64,000 nt of DNA. Source: Marsupella aquatica (taxonomy: Eukaryota > Marchantiophyta). Location: positions 23,808,001 to 23,872,000 of the forward strand of contig OZ316892.1 of the NCBI GenBank assembly GCA_973895155.1, in the 5' to 3' direction. This document shows positions 1 through 10,378 of the stretch, piece after piece; position 1 is the stretch's first letter; every line of letters begins with the position of its first letter. Below the pieces are notes generated by a model. That model did not search any database and was not told the origin of the DNA. It saw only the letters and a program-made list of their open reading frames with translations. The position numbers and the translations under genes were made by a program.

Positions 1-211
1 CACATGTACGATGAATTCGGATCATCGTGCTCGTACCAAAGCAGGTTTGCACAGAGCGAATGATTTTAGAGCAGAGCGAAGGGTAATTCAGCGGTGAGAT
101 AGGATAGATGGTAGATGGTTAGAGCTGCAATTTTGATAGCGGTTTCTGAAACAGTTGATGGTGATAGCTCATCATGTCCTCTTTCTTCGTGGATATAGAG
201 TTCCTGCTTCA

Positions 212-3200
212 ATGGATTCGCCACATCACTGTCATCGCCTAAATCAGTAAGCATCTTTCTTTACCCTTGGCTGGATGTTTCAATCTTTAAGAGCAGGTGT
301 ATGCTCATTTGCAGGACCTGGTTCAATGGGATAGGTGAGATCCAGGAAGTCTCCTGTGAGGAGGCAAGATACTTACATCTCTGTGGGGAGACCACCTGTA
401 CAGATTCTGATATGTCCTCTGAGGCAGCAGATGAAAAATGTCATATTGTATTGAAAACTAACCCTGCCACATATGAGCAGCCAAGTCGGCAGCGATTGGG
501 TGAAAAGCTAACGGCTGTAAGTGGGGAGCCTGTGGCAGAAGATTTGTTTCCTTCCAAGGCAATTGATAATAAAGATGTGGACAAGAATCAGTCTGGTATT
601 CTCATTTTAGGCAACTCCAAGGTCAACTACTACTTGCCTGGTGGGTGTCTTCTTTGCGGACCAGAACTCCCAACATGAAACCAATTTCAATTAATGTATG
701 AACCAAACGCAGCATAAACGAAATTTCTTTTATTGTAAGGAACAGTTCAGTTTGCCTGGTCTAGGAAACTTTGTGACGGTGCAGTTCTCCTATTGCTTCT
801 GCCCTAGTCACTTCTTTTAAGAAAGCTTATAACAGAGACCAATTTCAAATTTGAAGAGTGTAAGAAGCGAAAAGAACATTCCCGACTCTGACAGGAGCAG
901 TAGAGGGGGTTGATCTGGTTCCAAAAGTCCTTGAGTTTGACAACTGATAATGTGAAGAATTGTTAAGGAGCGTGTCAAGTTAGTTGAGTATTTGTGTATC
1001 AAAATGAAAAATAAGCAGTCTGATATGTAGTGCAAGACGTTCGAGAGCATTCTAAATTTGCTTGCCAGGAATTCTGGAATTAAGCCCTAGACTCCATATA
1101 GGATAACGTAAAAGTCAATGAAGTGTCTTCACCCTCTGATATTAAAGTTGAAGAATAATCTACGGACTGTAATAAGATTCTAACTGTCCTCATCTAAGAG
1201 ACTTTTCACAGCAGCACAATAGTAACTCCTGGTCCTTGTCCATCATCAGCTGTCTTGGAAGGGAAACACAAAATTCTTGAGGAGAGCACGACAGGTCCAT
1301 GCGTTCACGAAAGAGGAACCCAGACATGGAAAGCCAACCCACTCTACTTGCACAGCAACTCCGATAGTGACAGTAACGATTCTTGGCAACAAGAACGCTC
1401 CAGTGTAGCTGGGATGGATGATCTGGAGAATGGCAAAATGCTTCGGGAAGTAAAAATGAGGAAAGTGAAGAGGTTGGAAGAGTCTCGGCGTTCGCGAAAG
1501 GTAAGTATGCTAAGTCTTGTATATGGGCGAGCTTAGTTTGACCGTTCTTTGCCTGCACCCCTCAGGTTTTGAGGGTTCATGCTTGACTAGCGAGAGACAG
1601 GGTAAGGATCCACCTATACAGGGTTGAAAATAGTTATACCAACTCACTAGTCATATATCACCTACTTGTCAATCATGCCAACACTTTCTCGTCTGTGCTC
1701 TCAGGCTGATGGATGCAACAACTGGAGAGAAAACCCAAAGGGTGTTCATGACATATATCTGCCAAGTAATATTCAAGGACTTCCTCAATATTTCTCCGAA
1801 GATAGTAAGGCAGGAAATTCACAAGGAAAGAAACTATTGGATAAAGAAGGAACAAGAAATCTCCCAATTAATACTCTTTTTCGACCTCCACCATCCTTTA
1901 TCTGTGTTTTATCTGAGAAGACCGATGAAAAAACAGTCAAATCTTCCACTGAAAAGGACACTGGAGAAACTTTCGCCCCGGATGACAGAAAGAACAGAAA
2001 TCTCCCATTTGTCAGTGAGCGTAAACATCAGGCCACTTCTTGTGTTCGTGTTTATGGAGATGAAGTGGGAGATTTCACATCAGCACGTCCCTCAGAAGAA
2101 TACGAGAGTTTACATCAGAACCTAGCTTGGAAGAACCCTCTTATTCTCGTCTCCCAGGGTTTGCCTTCCGTTTCTGTCCAGGAGGATGAGAAGGCATTAC
2201 TCGAACACACCTTGCCTGAGGTCTCTGTACCGAAACACAAGCTGAATAGGGATGTGACGTTCCCCTCTGCAGGTCAGACTCCGAAAACAAAGGAATTAGT
2301 AACAAATGAGCATGCGAACCCGCAAACGTTACTAGAGACCATTTCACCAGCGGAAGAGAGGCTGACATGCGACGAACAAATGATTTCTTCCGTATCAAAA
2401 ATCTCCAGTTCCGCTCTTCTGGATAAACTTCACGGAAATGAAGAAGACACCCAATCATTAGTGAGGTCTTGCCCAGCACCAGTCATAAACTTGGATGTGC
2501 AGTGTGCGTGCTTGACTGAGGAAATTCACTTCCCACCACATTATGCCCTTGATGCACAGAGTGAGAGAACATTTCCCTCAAACAGCATTCTTGGATCAAC
2601 AAAGCGCCTTAAGGAGAATCGCATCTCTCAAGGACAACCAAATGCCTTTTTGAATTGTGAATGTGACCAGGTAGTTGCTGGAGAAGTGATGTTGCACGAA
2701 AGAAACAAAAGGGTTCACGAGGACACTGGAGGTTCTTGCAGTAGTTTTGATGATGGGGAAAGACCTGCACTCGTAGGTTCCGGTCAAGTATCAATTTGTG
2801 AGAGCGTCACCGAACGAGAAACGACTGATCCATTGGCTGTTTGTGGAGCTATGTTGAGTGAGAAGAAAGGTTCAAGTCCCTTACCACCAAGGATTTTGAG
2901 AGCCTCTCGTCTTGCAGCCATAGATGAAGAGCAACAGGTAGTAGATGCCCCCAAAACCCTTCACGATGTAAGTTTTTCTAGACACATAGCAAGACGTGCA
3001 GCTTTCAAGCCAGCTAAGAACATTCACTGGCTACCACCCAAGCGAAATATTCAGTTGACGGGGATTCAAGGGTCAAGTGCCCATCGGCCATCAGATATTG
3101 TCAAGAGAGAGAGTATCAAGTGGGACGTCACATGCAATCGACCTCAACCGAAGGCACCTAAGTTCGGTAAAAATTTGAATTCAAAGGCGTGCGAGTTCAT

Positions 3201-3225
3201 TTTATGCAAATCAAATAACACATAA
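212..3225 (+). CDS. Spliced gene of unknown function (about 685 aa model)
   Basis: I do not recognise the product. A gene model can be built from sequence signals. Exon 212-246 starts at an ATG, and a GTAAGC donor lies at 247. Exon 315-516 follows a TTTGCAG acceptor and ends at a GTAAGT donor at 517. Exon 1201-1500 has a pyrimidine-rich acceptor ending at 1200 and ends at GTAAGT at 1501. Exon 1705-3225 follows a CTCTCAG acceptor and runs to TAA. The last two introns (517-1200 and 1501-1704) are both phase 0 and the first (247-314) is phase 2, so the frame stays open throughout. The long last exon (506 codons) is Ser/Glu/Lys-rich and low in hydrophobic stretches, and ends with a basic segment (RHIARRAAFKPAKN, then WLPPKRN). 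No membrane segment or enzymatic motif is visible. Inference: a soluble, perhaps nuclear or cytoskeletal, largely disordered protein. The first exon and start are the least certain part, and further 5' or 3' exons may exist. Confidence 0.5.
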
Positions 3226-4890
3226 TGTCAATTATCAAATCCATTTTTAAATCAATTTCTTCTTGGACGGCCTTATTAGGAATTACACAAATAATTCGCT
3301 AGCGATGTTAAATTTCCTTTCCAGAGCACCTATGACGTTACCGGCATTGATTTGTATATTTTTTAAGCCAAGTCTGAGCTGTATCGTATCTGACTACTAC
3401 TATATTCCATTCATAGGGGCCCTGGAATTACGTCATTGATTGAAACCATGTTATCTTTTGTATGAATTATATATAACTACGATGTAAATCTTGTGATTGT
3501 GGCCCGGGTTGTGGCTTGGCAACCATTGACTGTGACACACCCTTAAAATCGTTCCAGGGAGAGGTTGCGGACGATAACGTAGTAGATCCATTTTAGGCAC
3601 AGGCATCACAATTGTCGATCTCAGTTTACTAAAGATCTTTGAAATATTTTCCTGCGATGACTGTGTGATACTCAGCAAGTGAAGAGGAAAGTCGCAGGCC
3701 CTGTAAGGATCAAATGGAAAACCATTGCTCACGAAGTCACTAAGACAGGATTCAAATGTGGACATCCCTTCTCAGCAAATTGGTTCAACGAAACTATTAT
3801 GATTAATGGATCCGAGCCTAACTGCAAAAATTGTGACCAAGGTACATACGTGTTCAAAGGCATGATCGTCCAATTCATCTCCCTCAAGATATGAGATCAA
3901 AAGTCTCCAATGGTTTCGGCGAAGAGCTGCTCAATTGCGGTGACAGGAACCATCTATACAAAATACCCATCCAGCAAGCCATCCCTTTGTTACAAAGTTC
4001 ATTTTAGATAAGCAGACTTCAACTGTAATGGCTTTCACAGAAGTCTGGGATTCGCTGATACTGATTCATATTTTTCAACTCGGGAGAATAGGAGATTGAA
4101 ATGATCTTGCATTGTGGGCTGAGGAGGTGCATATATGGCGACATTCCATTTTTGTAGAGTAAGGAGTTAAGGTACAATTGCTTCTGACAGTAGGCAACGC
4201 TTGACCTCCATTTTGAGCGAGATTACCAAACACAAACAAACTACTTTATGAAAAGAGGTGAAATTGCAATGACAGTGAAGCGAGAAATTAAACACTTGGC
4301 ATACCTCTTTCCCAAAATAGATTAAAAAGCTTTGGAATAATATATATTTCATCACGTCTGGCCTGGGTACGTGGTGATAATATCGAGTGTGATCAGTGCA
4401 TTTCTACAACTCCAGGTTCGAGTAAAGCAGGATTAAATTAAGCTAGTGAAATTAAGGAACATAGAAGAGCACGGCTTGAAAGAATTCTCAGGTGGTTAAA
4501 CGCTACATGAAGGTGATCATTATAGACTCACTTTTCCCATTCACTAAGTAACGAAGACATTGAGCCATCATCGTTACTCACCCTCAGCTTCAATCCACTT
4601 TAATATGAGACAGAATATGTGAATGTGCGCGTTCATTTAAACTGCCAGATAGTCCATATGGAGAATTCTGATGTCAATTATTGTTGCTATCTTCTTGATA
4701 GATAGCTAGGGCTAGAGTAAATGTACAACTGCACGATGGCTTCTTTAAAAATAATCTACTACTCGTAAAATCACTTTACATTCAGTCGCATGCAAAGACC
4801 AAGAAAGATCCATTGGTGTGTGTATCACTTCTGCAGTCTCTTCTCGCCGTGTGACATTATAAAGGCGACACGACCAACCTCTTTGCTCTT
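3226..4890. other. Intergenic, no recognised gene
   Basis: AT-rich sequence downstream of the first gene. The only sizeable plus-strand ORF (3679-3894, 71 codons) contains a CxxC pair near its end (NCKNCDQG) but resembles nothing I know. It could be a further 3' exon of the preceding gene, but I see no matching splice sites that prove this. Confidence 0.3.
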
Positions 4891-5080
4891 GCTACCAAAA
4901 CCCATGTTTCAATTAAAGGAGGCACAATCCTAGGTACAATTGGGTTGTCTGTCCTCTGCCGAAGCACGTGCTACAATCTCATTGTTCACCAAAACCGATG
5001 CTATCAATCAAGGAGAAACCATCCTAGCTACAAGTCAGTTGTCTGTCCTCTGCCAAAGCACTAGACAGTGTTACAATCTC
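4891..5080. repeat. Tandem duplication, about 94-bp unit, two copies
   Basis: The segment from about 4894 is repeated from about 4988. Shared blocks include ACCAAAACC, GTTGTCTGTCCTCTGCC and GAAGCAC/AAAGCAC, with scattered substitutions between copies. Period by matching anchors is 94 bp. It abuts the kelch-like remnant to its right. Confidence 0.6.
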
Positions 5081-5510
5081 AATGTTAACCGGTACAATGA
5101 GATATGGTTTGCCCAGTATTCTTTTTCAGGGTCATAAACCTCAGTGCCATTCGAATTCATCAAACAGAACTGTCCTTGCAATGCAAACACTATCTCCAAA
5201 CGTCTGTCGACAGGACCGACCAGCTTTAGATGGTTCCACGACTCTCCGCTCACCCTTAAGTAGTGATCATGATGAACCCGCCATACAGATTTAAAATCAG
5301 ACCCCTATCCATCCAAATCTACCCTACACAAACAGTCCTTAACCAGCCCACTGATGCAACTCGATGAAAATCTAGCTCATACCAGCTCCAGTATGGCCTG
5401 TATTGGGAACCATGCATTCAAACTTAGGGTCATAGACATCTGAACCAGTATTACAGCAGTCTTCAACAGTTGTAAATATTCCCCCCGATATTCCCATTCA
5501 TCATGAATGT
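5071..5510 (-). pseudogene. Possible kelch-repeat (F-box/kelch-like) remnant
   Basis: On the minus strand a short ORF (5071-5253) reads like one blade of a kelch repeat: a hydrophobic strand ending in GQFCLMNSNG, followed by EVYDPEKEYW. That resembles the vevYDP..W signature of plant F-box/kelch proteins. A second similar fragment (SDVYDPKFE) lies upstream on the same strand near 5420-5440, in another frame and followed by a stop. No intact reading frame joins them. I read this as a decayed fragment; the family assignment rests on one motif seen twice. Confidence 0.25.
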
Positions 5511-6482
5511 CACCACAACCACTGGACTGTTACTCTTGTTGCTGGTATGATCGGATGTTTGCACAGTGTCTGCGTCCACTTCCTAATCATGATTCCCCAA
5601 TTAACCCGTGCCTGTTCCATGGCCTCTTTGCCCAAGTTTTCCCGAGCGCGCGAGTTACTATAGATGTGAGAGTGCAGGAAGTTAACAAAGATCTCAATTC
5701 AAGAAGAGAATTACTCCCATTCATGGAATGAGAGTCACTCCCACTCGACGATTCTCAGACAACCCCGATAACTTTCAGAGTTTCCTGCTGACATCGAAGT
5801 TGATCCTATCATTGACGATGCACTTGACTAGCTTTGAATTGCTCGCCACCGGCGATACAAAAACCAACGCAAAGTAGTCAAATCAAAGGGAAAATAATGT
5901 AGCTTGAAAAAAGGTGATTCATTGATTGTATGGTTTCAACTGACTGTTAGTACTCATCGAAGTGATTGATTGTCTTATCCAAGCATTTGTTATACCTCGG
6001 CTTGTTATCGCCGGTGATCGAGTTGGTTGTGCGTTGCACAGGAAGGACTGATGTGAGACACGGATTCCGAAATAATAGTCCCAAATTGATTGATTGATCG
6101 AGGGACAGGATTCGTAAACCCGAAGTCCCATATTCATCAACCAGAAAAAACTCACAGTCAGTGCTTCTGAGTCAATTCAAAAATGTCGTGCTGCTCGTGT
6201 AGCGCATCACGTGATTTTGGTTGATCAATCTTGCGTGTCGTTGGATTTGTCGCTCAAGTGGAGTGTCGACACATTTTGCTCAGTCAAATTGGAAGTTGTG
6301 TACTTTTTGACTCACGTGCACGAGTGATGTAGCTAGGTACTAATCAATTTTAATGCATCCCGAATCGGTTAACGTGGGGCCGATCACTGCTTGCCATGTG
6401 GCAGCCAGTCAGTCAGGTGTGACGTCAGGTTATCTGCAGAGGATAATTTAATCTATAAAATGAGACACCATAGGACACATGT
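5511..6482. other. Intergenic, nothing recognised
   Basis: No coding signal or transposon terminus seen. It contains short TGATTGATTG runs around 5920-6100. Confidence 0.3.
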
Positions 6483-6489
6483 TTGATGG

Positions 6490-6550
6490 ACCCTAAATTA
6501 AAATGTATTACTTAGACCCCTAAATTAGAATGTATTACTTAATAGACCCC
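6490..6550. repeat. Short tandem repeat, about 27-30-bp unit, two copies
   Basis: The unit CCCTAAATTA(A/G)AATGTATTAC is present twice in a row just left of the solo LTR, followed by a third partial AGACCCC. Confidence 0.6.
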
Positions 6551-6565
6551 ATGTGACCACCTTAA

Positions 6566-6999
6566 CTTTTGGGTACATTGATTTGAGATCTATCAAAGAC
6601 TCTTGAGCATAGACGATATTCGTAACGGCAAGCCCATGAATTATCCAACGCACAATAGTCGACACAGAGAGATACGTGGTTCACCTCCACATGAGACTAT
6701 GTTCAGGGGAACACACAAGCACTTTACTGCACTCTAGGCCGACCGGCCATACCAAGCATCCACGACACAAGCTCTCCCTATCTCTCAACTAGCTCCGTAA
6801 CAATGAGCCTAAGTTCCACAGGGTCTGGCATCAGCCCTGGCTATATACACAACAGCACTATCGCTAACAATAGCTAAGTCCTAACCCGAGTTAGCCTAAC
6901 TGTAGTTAGCTCATGAATCACAAAACTAGAGCAATATCTAACAAAGACCATCAAAGATCACCTGAGCTTTTGGGTACATTGATTTGAGATCTATCAAAG
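6566..6999. repeat. 33-bp direct repeats flanking the solo LTR
   Basis: An identical 33-bp sequence beginning CTTTTGGGTACATTG and ending ATCTATCAAAG occurs at 6566-6598 and again at 6967-6999. It is much longer than the 5-bp target duplication. It therefore probably reflects an older tandem repeat into which the LTR element inserted. Confidence 0.7.
6601..6943 (-). mobile_element. Solo LTR of a Ty1-copia element
   Basis: This 343-bp block matches, with scattered differences, the 3' LTR of the copia element at 58667-59010. On the plus strand it runs from TCTTGAGCATAGAC to CAATATCTAACA, where the intact family member starts TGTTGAGC; here the second base is C instead of G. It is flanked by a perfect 5-bp target duplication, AAGAC, at 6596-6600 and 6944-6948. 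There is no internal coding sequence or second LTR, so it is a solo LTR left by LTR-LTR recombination. Orientation follows the coding strand of the partner element. Confidence 0.85.
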
Positions 7000-7244
7000 G
7001 TGTGGATCACTCATGGGTATATGAAGATTGAAACACTTTATGTTTTAGGGGTTCATCAAGTAAATGTCTCAAGGCCACGCCAAGGTGACAATTAACCCAC
7101 CACTAGCCCTGACAAAAGCATGGTTACACCATATATAAATTCAGGATAATGAGTCTCTTGATTTTCTGTACTTGCTGCCTGCCAGATTCTGCCCAAAGTG
7201 TGAACGTCATTAACAGAGTAAAACCCAAGAAAGAGTCTCAGTGC

Positions 7245-7375
7245 TTTCATCCAGCAGGCTTTGGCCTGGTGGTAGACTACTCTGGTTGGGAGAAAGAGGT
7301 CACAAGTTTGAATCCTTGCAGGTGCCCTCCCTTTTACACAAACACCCCCCCCCCCCCCACAAAAAAAAAGTGCGG
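7245..7375 (+). mobile_element. tRNA-derived SINE-like fragment
   Basis: An A-box-like segment (TTGGCCTGGTGGTAGA, near 7260) is followed about 35 bp later by a B-box-like segment (AAGTTTGAATCC, near 7303). This is the order and approximate spacing of an internal RNA polymerase III promoter in plant tRNA-derived SINEs. The cloverleaf does not look like a functional tRNA. A run of about 16 C and then A9 follows near 7325-7370. Family and ends are not resolved. Confidence 0.4.
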
Positions 7376-7482
7376 TTCATACACAACTAGTTACACAAAG
7401 AAAAACATGGTAGTTTTCTGGATTTTCTGGGCAGCGGGCGGGCACAGAGTCCGGACGTCATTAATGACTATCCAGGGACTTG

Positions 7483-7640
7483 TCTCCCTGAATATACATA
7501 GTGAATGAATTGTGGAGCAATATGGGGTGGGAGAGGAGAGTGAAAAAGTGCCTCCCTGAATATAAATAGTGAATGAATTGTGGAGCAATATGGAATGGGA
7601 GAGGAGAAAAATGAGAGGAAAGTGAAAAAATGAGAAATCT
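7483..7640. repeat. Tandem duplication, about 70 bp, two copies
   Basis: The sequence CTCCCTGAATATACATAGTG plus GAATTGTGGAGCAATATGG is repeated from about 7551. Both copies continue into GGGAGAGGAGA and GTGAAAAA. Confidence 0.6.
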
Positions 7641-7694
7641 TGGACAGTCACTTCCTCTATTATATGGCTAGTGGCCGCAGTTTAAACTACAATA

Positions 7695-7998
7695 GCTTGC
7701 ATGAGACTTGATCAGTTTGGGGAATAGTTTTGTAAAAGATGGTATTTACTCCACCACAATTGGTCCCAGTCACAGAGTGTGTAAAGTACCTGGAAAGTTC
7801 ATGAATCCACTATCCTAGACTAGGACCATGTACCCTGTTTCCTAAAGCTTGCATGAGACCTGGTCAGTTTGGGGAATAGTTTTGTAAAAGACGGTATTTA
7901 CTCCACCACAATTGGTCCCAGCCACAGAATGTGTAACTTACCTTGAAAGTCATGAATCCACTATCCTGGACTAGGACCCTGTTTCCTAAGTTACTGAC
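7695..7998. repeat. Tandem duplication, 152-bp unit, two copies
   Basis: The unit starts GCTTGCATGAGAC at 7695 and recurs at 7847. Shared anchors are CAGTTTGGGGAATAGTTTTG, ACTCCACCACAATTGGTCCC and ATGAATCCACTATCCT. Differences between copies are point changes and one deletion of about 10 bp. Confidence 0.75.
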
Positions 7999-8055
7999 GT
8001 ATTTTTTTAATCTTAATTTGTATTTCTTTATATGGTTAGTAGGCACTATTTACAG

Positions 8056-8190
8056 TGGGGTGAGCCATGGAACTCCTGTGCCAGCCTGGCCTCGGGATGC
8101 TAATGAGAATATACTTACTTAGGGGTGAGCCACTGAACTGTATGTGCCAGCCTGGCCCCGGGATGCTCAAATTTGAATGAGAATATAGGT
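8056..8190. repeat. Tandem duplication, about 66-bp unit, two copies
   Basis: GGGGTGAGCCA, then TGTGCCAGCCTGGCC and GGGATGCT, then AATGAGAATATA, occurs at 8056 and again at 8122 with small indels. Confidence 0.65.
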
Positions 8191-9500
8191 AAGGCACCTT
8201 GGCATTTTTGCAATGTAAAAGTGAGGTGAATGTCTCAAGGGGTCTTCAAATATTGATTTCTTTAGCCAGGGGCTTATGGTAGGTAACTCATCCCACTTTG
8301 GGATAATGTACGAAGGCGGTGATGGGTTACCCTACACAACATTGCCCTGCTCAACCCGTGGTCATCCTGTTGTTTTGTTTTCCATTGTAAGTTGATCTAC
8401 CACTTGTTTCAATGATTCTTCTCTTCAGTTGCCTCAAATCACAGCTTTGATTTGGTAACTACTCTCCACTAGGCTCTCTATTTCCGTCATTCAATCATCC
8501 TGCATAAAAATTGGTTCATGACCTAACTTTAAATTCTACTCCATGCCTGGCATAAGAGAGTATTATTTGGTCAAATACATGCCAATAGATAAGGATTGTG
8601 ACCTGTTGGGGTCTTGTACTCCATGCTGCATGTTGAGTTTGCTATCCCAATCAGTTTTGTGAGATGCAACTGTTTTGGTGAATGTTTTTTTAATGGCTCC
8701 ATTTGCTCCTTCGGTCAGTCCATTCAACTTTGCATCACACAGTGTTGTCTTCTAATGTCTTCATGTGTTTTAATTGATTGGTGAGTGCGTGACTGTACTG
8801 TTTCATCTAAAAAATGTAGTCCCTTCTCATCACTGTGCTCCAAACGTGGTAAGAAATTGCACATAGTTACAAGAATTGTGCTCTGGTGTTTGCACCATTC
8901 GACCCAGGATTTAAATACTGTGGGCCTCAACCCACTTAGTAACATATTTTTGGCTGGGATGATGACCCATTTGTCTTCAGGTTAGTTGCTCAAATATAGA
9001 TTTTTATCTAATTTCACATGCATGGCCCTAGATTTGAGGATCACCTACTGTCAGATTCTGGGTAAGGGAGTCTGTAATCAGGTGGGAAATTGGTTGATGG
9101 AAGACAAAACATCTCCAAAGGAGTCTTTGAATAAACCCAGAGACTGCAGCATATATGGTAAAACATCCACAAAGGAAAATATGCCAGTATTTGTGTTTAT
9201 AATCTCACATCTTCTTAAATTTCAGGGTTAGTGTCACATTCTGGCTATTGGGGGCTGATTAGGTCTGAAACTAGATAATGGAAGACTAAAAAAACTTAGG
9301 GAATGCTGGCAGATCAGAGAAGTGGAATCTAACAAATAGTCCTTACTAAAAAAATCTACAAGGGCCTGTCAATGCAGGGCCCTAAGTGAGGTACAGCCAT
9401 GCCCCGGGGCCATGCCTGGGCATAATATTGTTTAATTTATGACCAGGACAAAATCATTCCCGGCTACAGTACTTGTAGACATGCCTCCTAAAAATTAGAC
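8191..9500. other. Intergenic, nothing recognised
   Basis: AT-rich, with many stops on both strands. No transposon terminus or coding motif was found. Confidence 0.3.
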
Positions 9501-10378
9501 AATCATTCAAATTAACCACAGCCATAAGATCTTGATTATTGCTTTGCTTTGGCGCGCCCTACTCACCGGAGAAAACTTGTTCTACTCAACCAAAACCCTC
9601 CCCTACTAAACCTTTCCTCTTCATGGGCTGGCAAAAATCTTACAGGCAACCTATAAATATGCCTCATATAAATAGAACGTCCAAATTAGTCACAGTCATG
9701 AGATCCAAAATAATCCAAATCATAAGGCCTTGATTATGTCATACAGATCAGATGTCCAAATGAATCACAGTCATAAGATCAAAATTAATCAAAATCATAA
9801 AACCTTGATTATCTTATAAAGATCAGACATCCAAATTAGTCACAGTCATGAGATCCAAAATAATCCAAATCATAAGGCCTTGATTATGTCATACAGATCA
9901 GATGTCCAAATGAATCACAGTCATAAGATCAAAATTAATCAAAATCATAAAACCTTGATTATCTTATAAAGATCAGACATCCAAATTAATCACAGTCACA
10001 ACATCCAAATTAATCAAAACAGTAAGACCTTGTTGCATCCAAATTAATCAAAATCATAACACCTTCATTATAGCTATTAACTAACTCTATAATTGGTACA
10101 ACCAACTTGTTCCACTCCTCCAAACTTATTAAACCCACGATTGCTATACTTAGTGGACCTCCAAAGGCAACAATTGGTGTGTCAAGTAAAAAAGTTGTTT
10201 TTGGGGGACCATTAAGCATATCTCTCCCTAAACCCTTCCTCTGCAATCCAAATTGATCAAAATCATAACACCTTCATCATGGCGATACTTTAACTCGCCA
10301 TAATTGGTAGAACGAACTTTGTTCCACTCCTCCAAACTTTATTAAACCCACCCCTCCTAAACCCTTCCTCCGCAGGGC
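9500..10378. repeat. Complex tandem repeat array (150-bp higher-order unit)
   Basis: From 9681 a 150-bp unit is repeated nearly identically at 9831 and partly from 9981. It starts CCAAATTAGTCACAGTCATG. Each unit is itself two diverged halves of about 75 bp carrying CCAAAT.AATCACAGTCA and CATAA..CCTTGATTAT. To the right, a second diverged duplication is visible: ATAATTGGTA.AAC.AACTT, CCACTCCTCCAAACTT and TCCTAAACCCTTCCTC recur between about 10034-10240 and 10243-10378. A related fragment lies at 9550-9625. The array is AT-rich and non-coding. Confidence 0.7.

Noticed and set aside
7260-7330. Possible tRNA gene
   Set aside because: A and B box-like words are present but no acceptor stem or cloverleaf can be paired. 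It is better explained as a SINE fragment.
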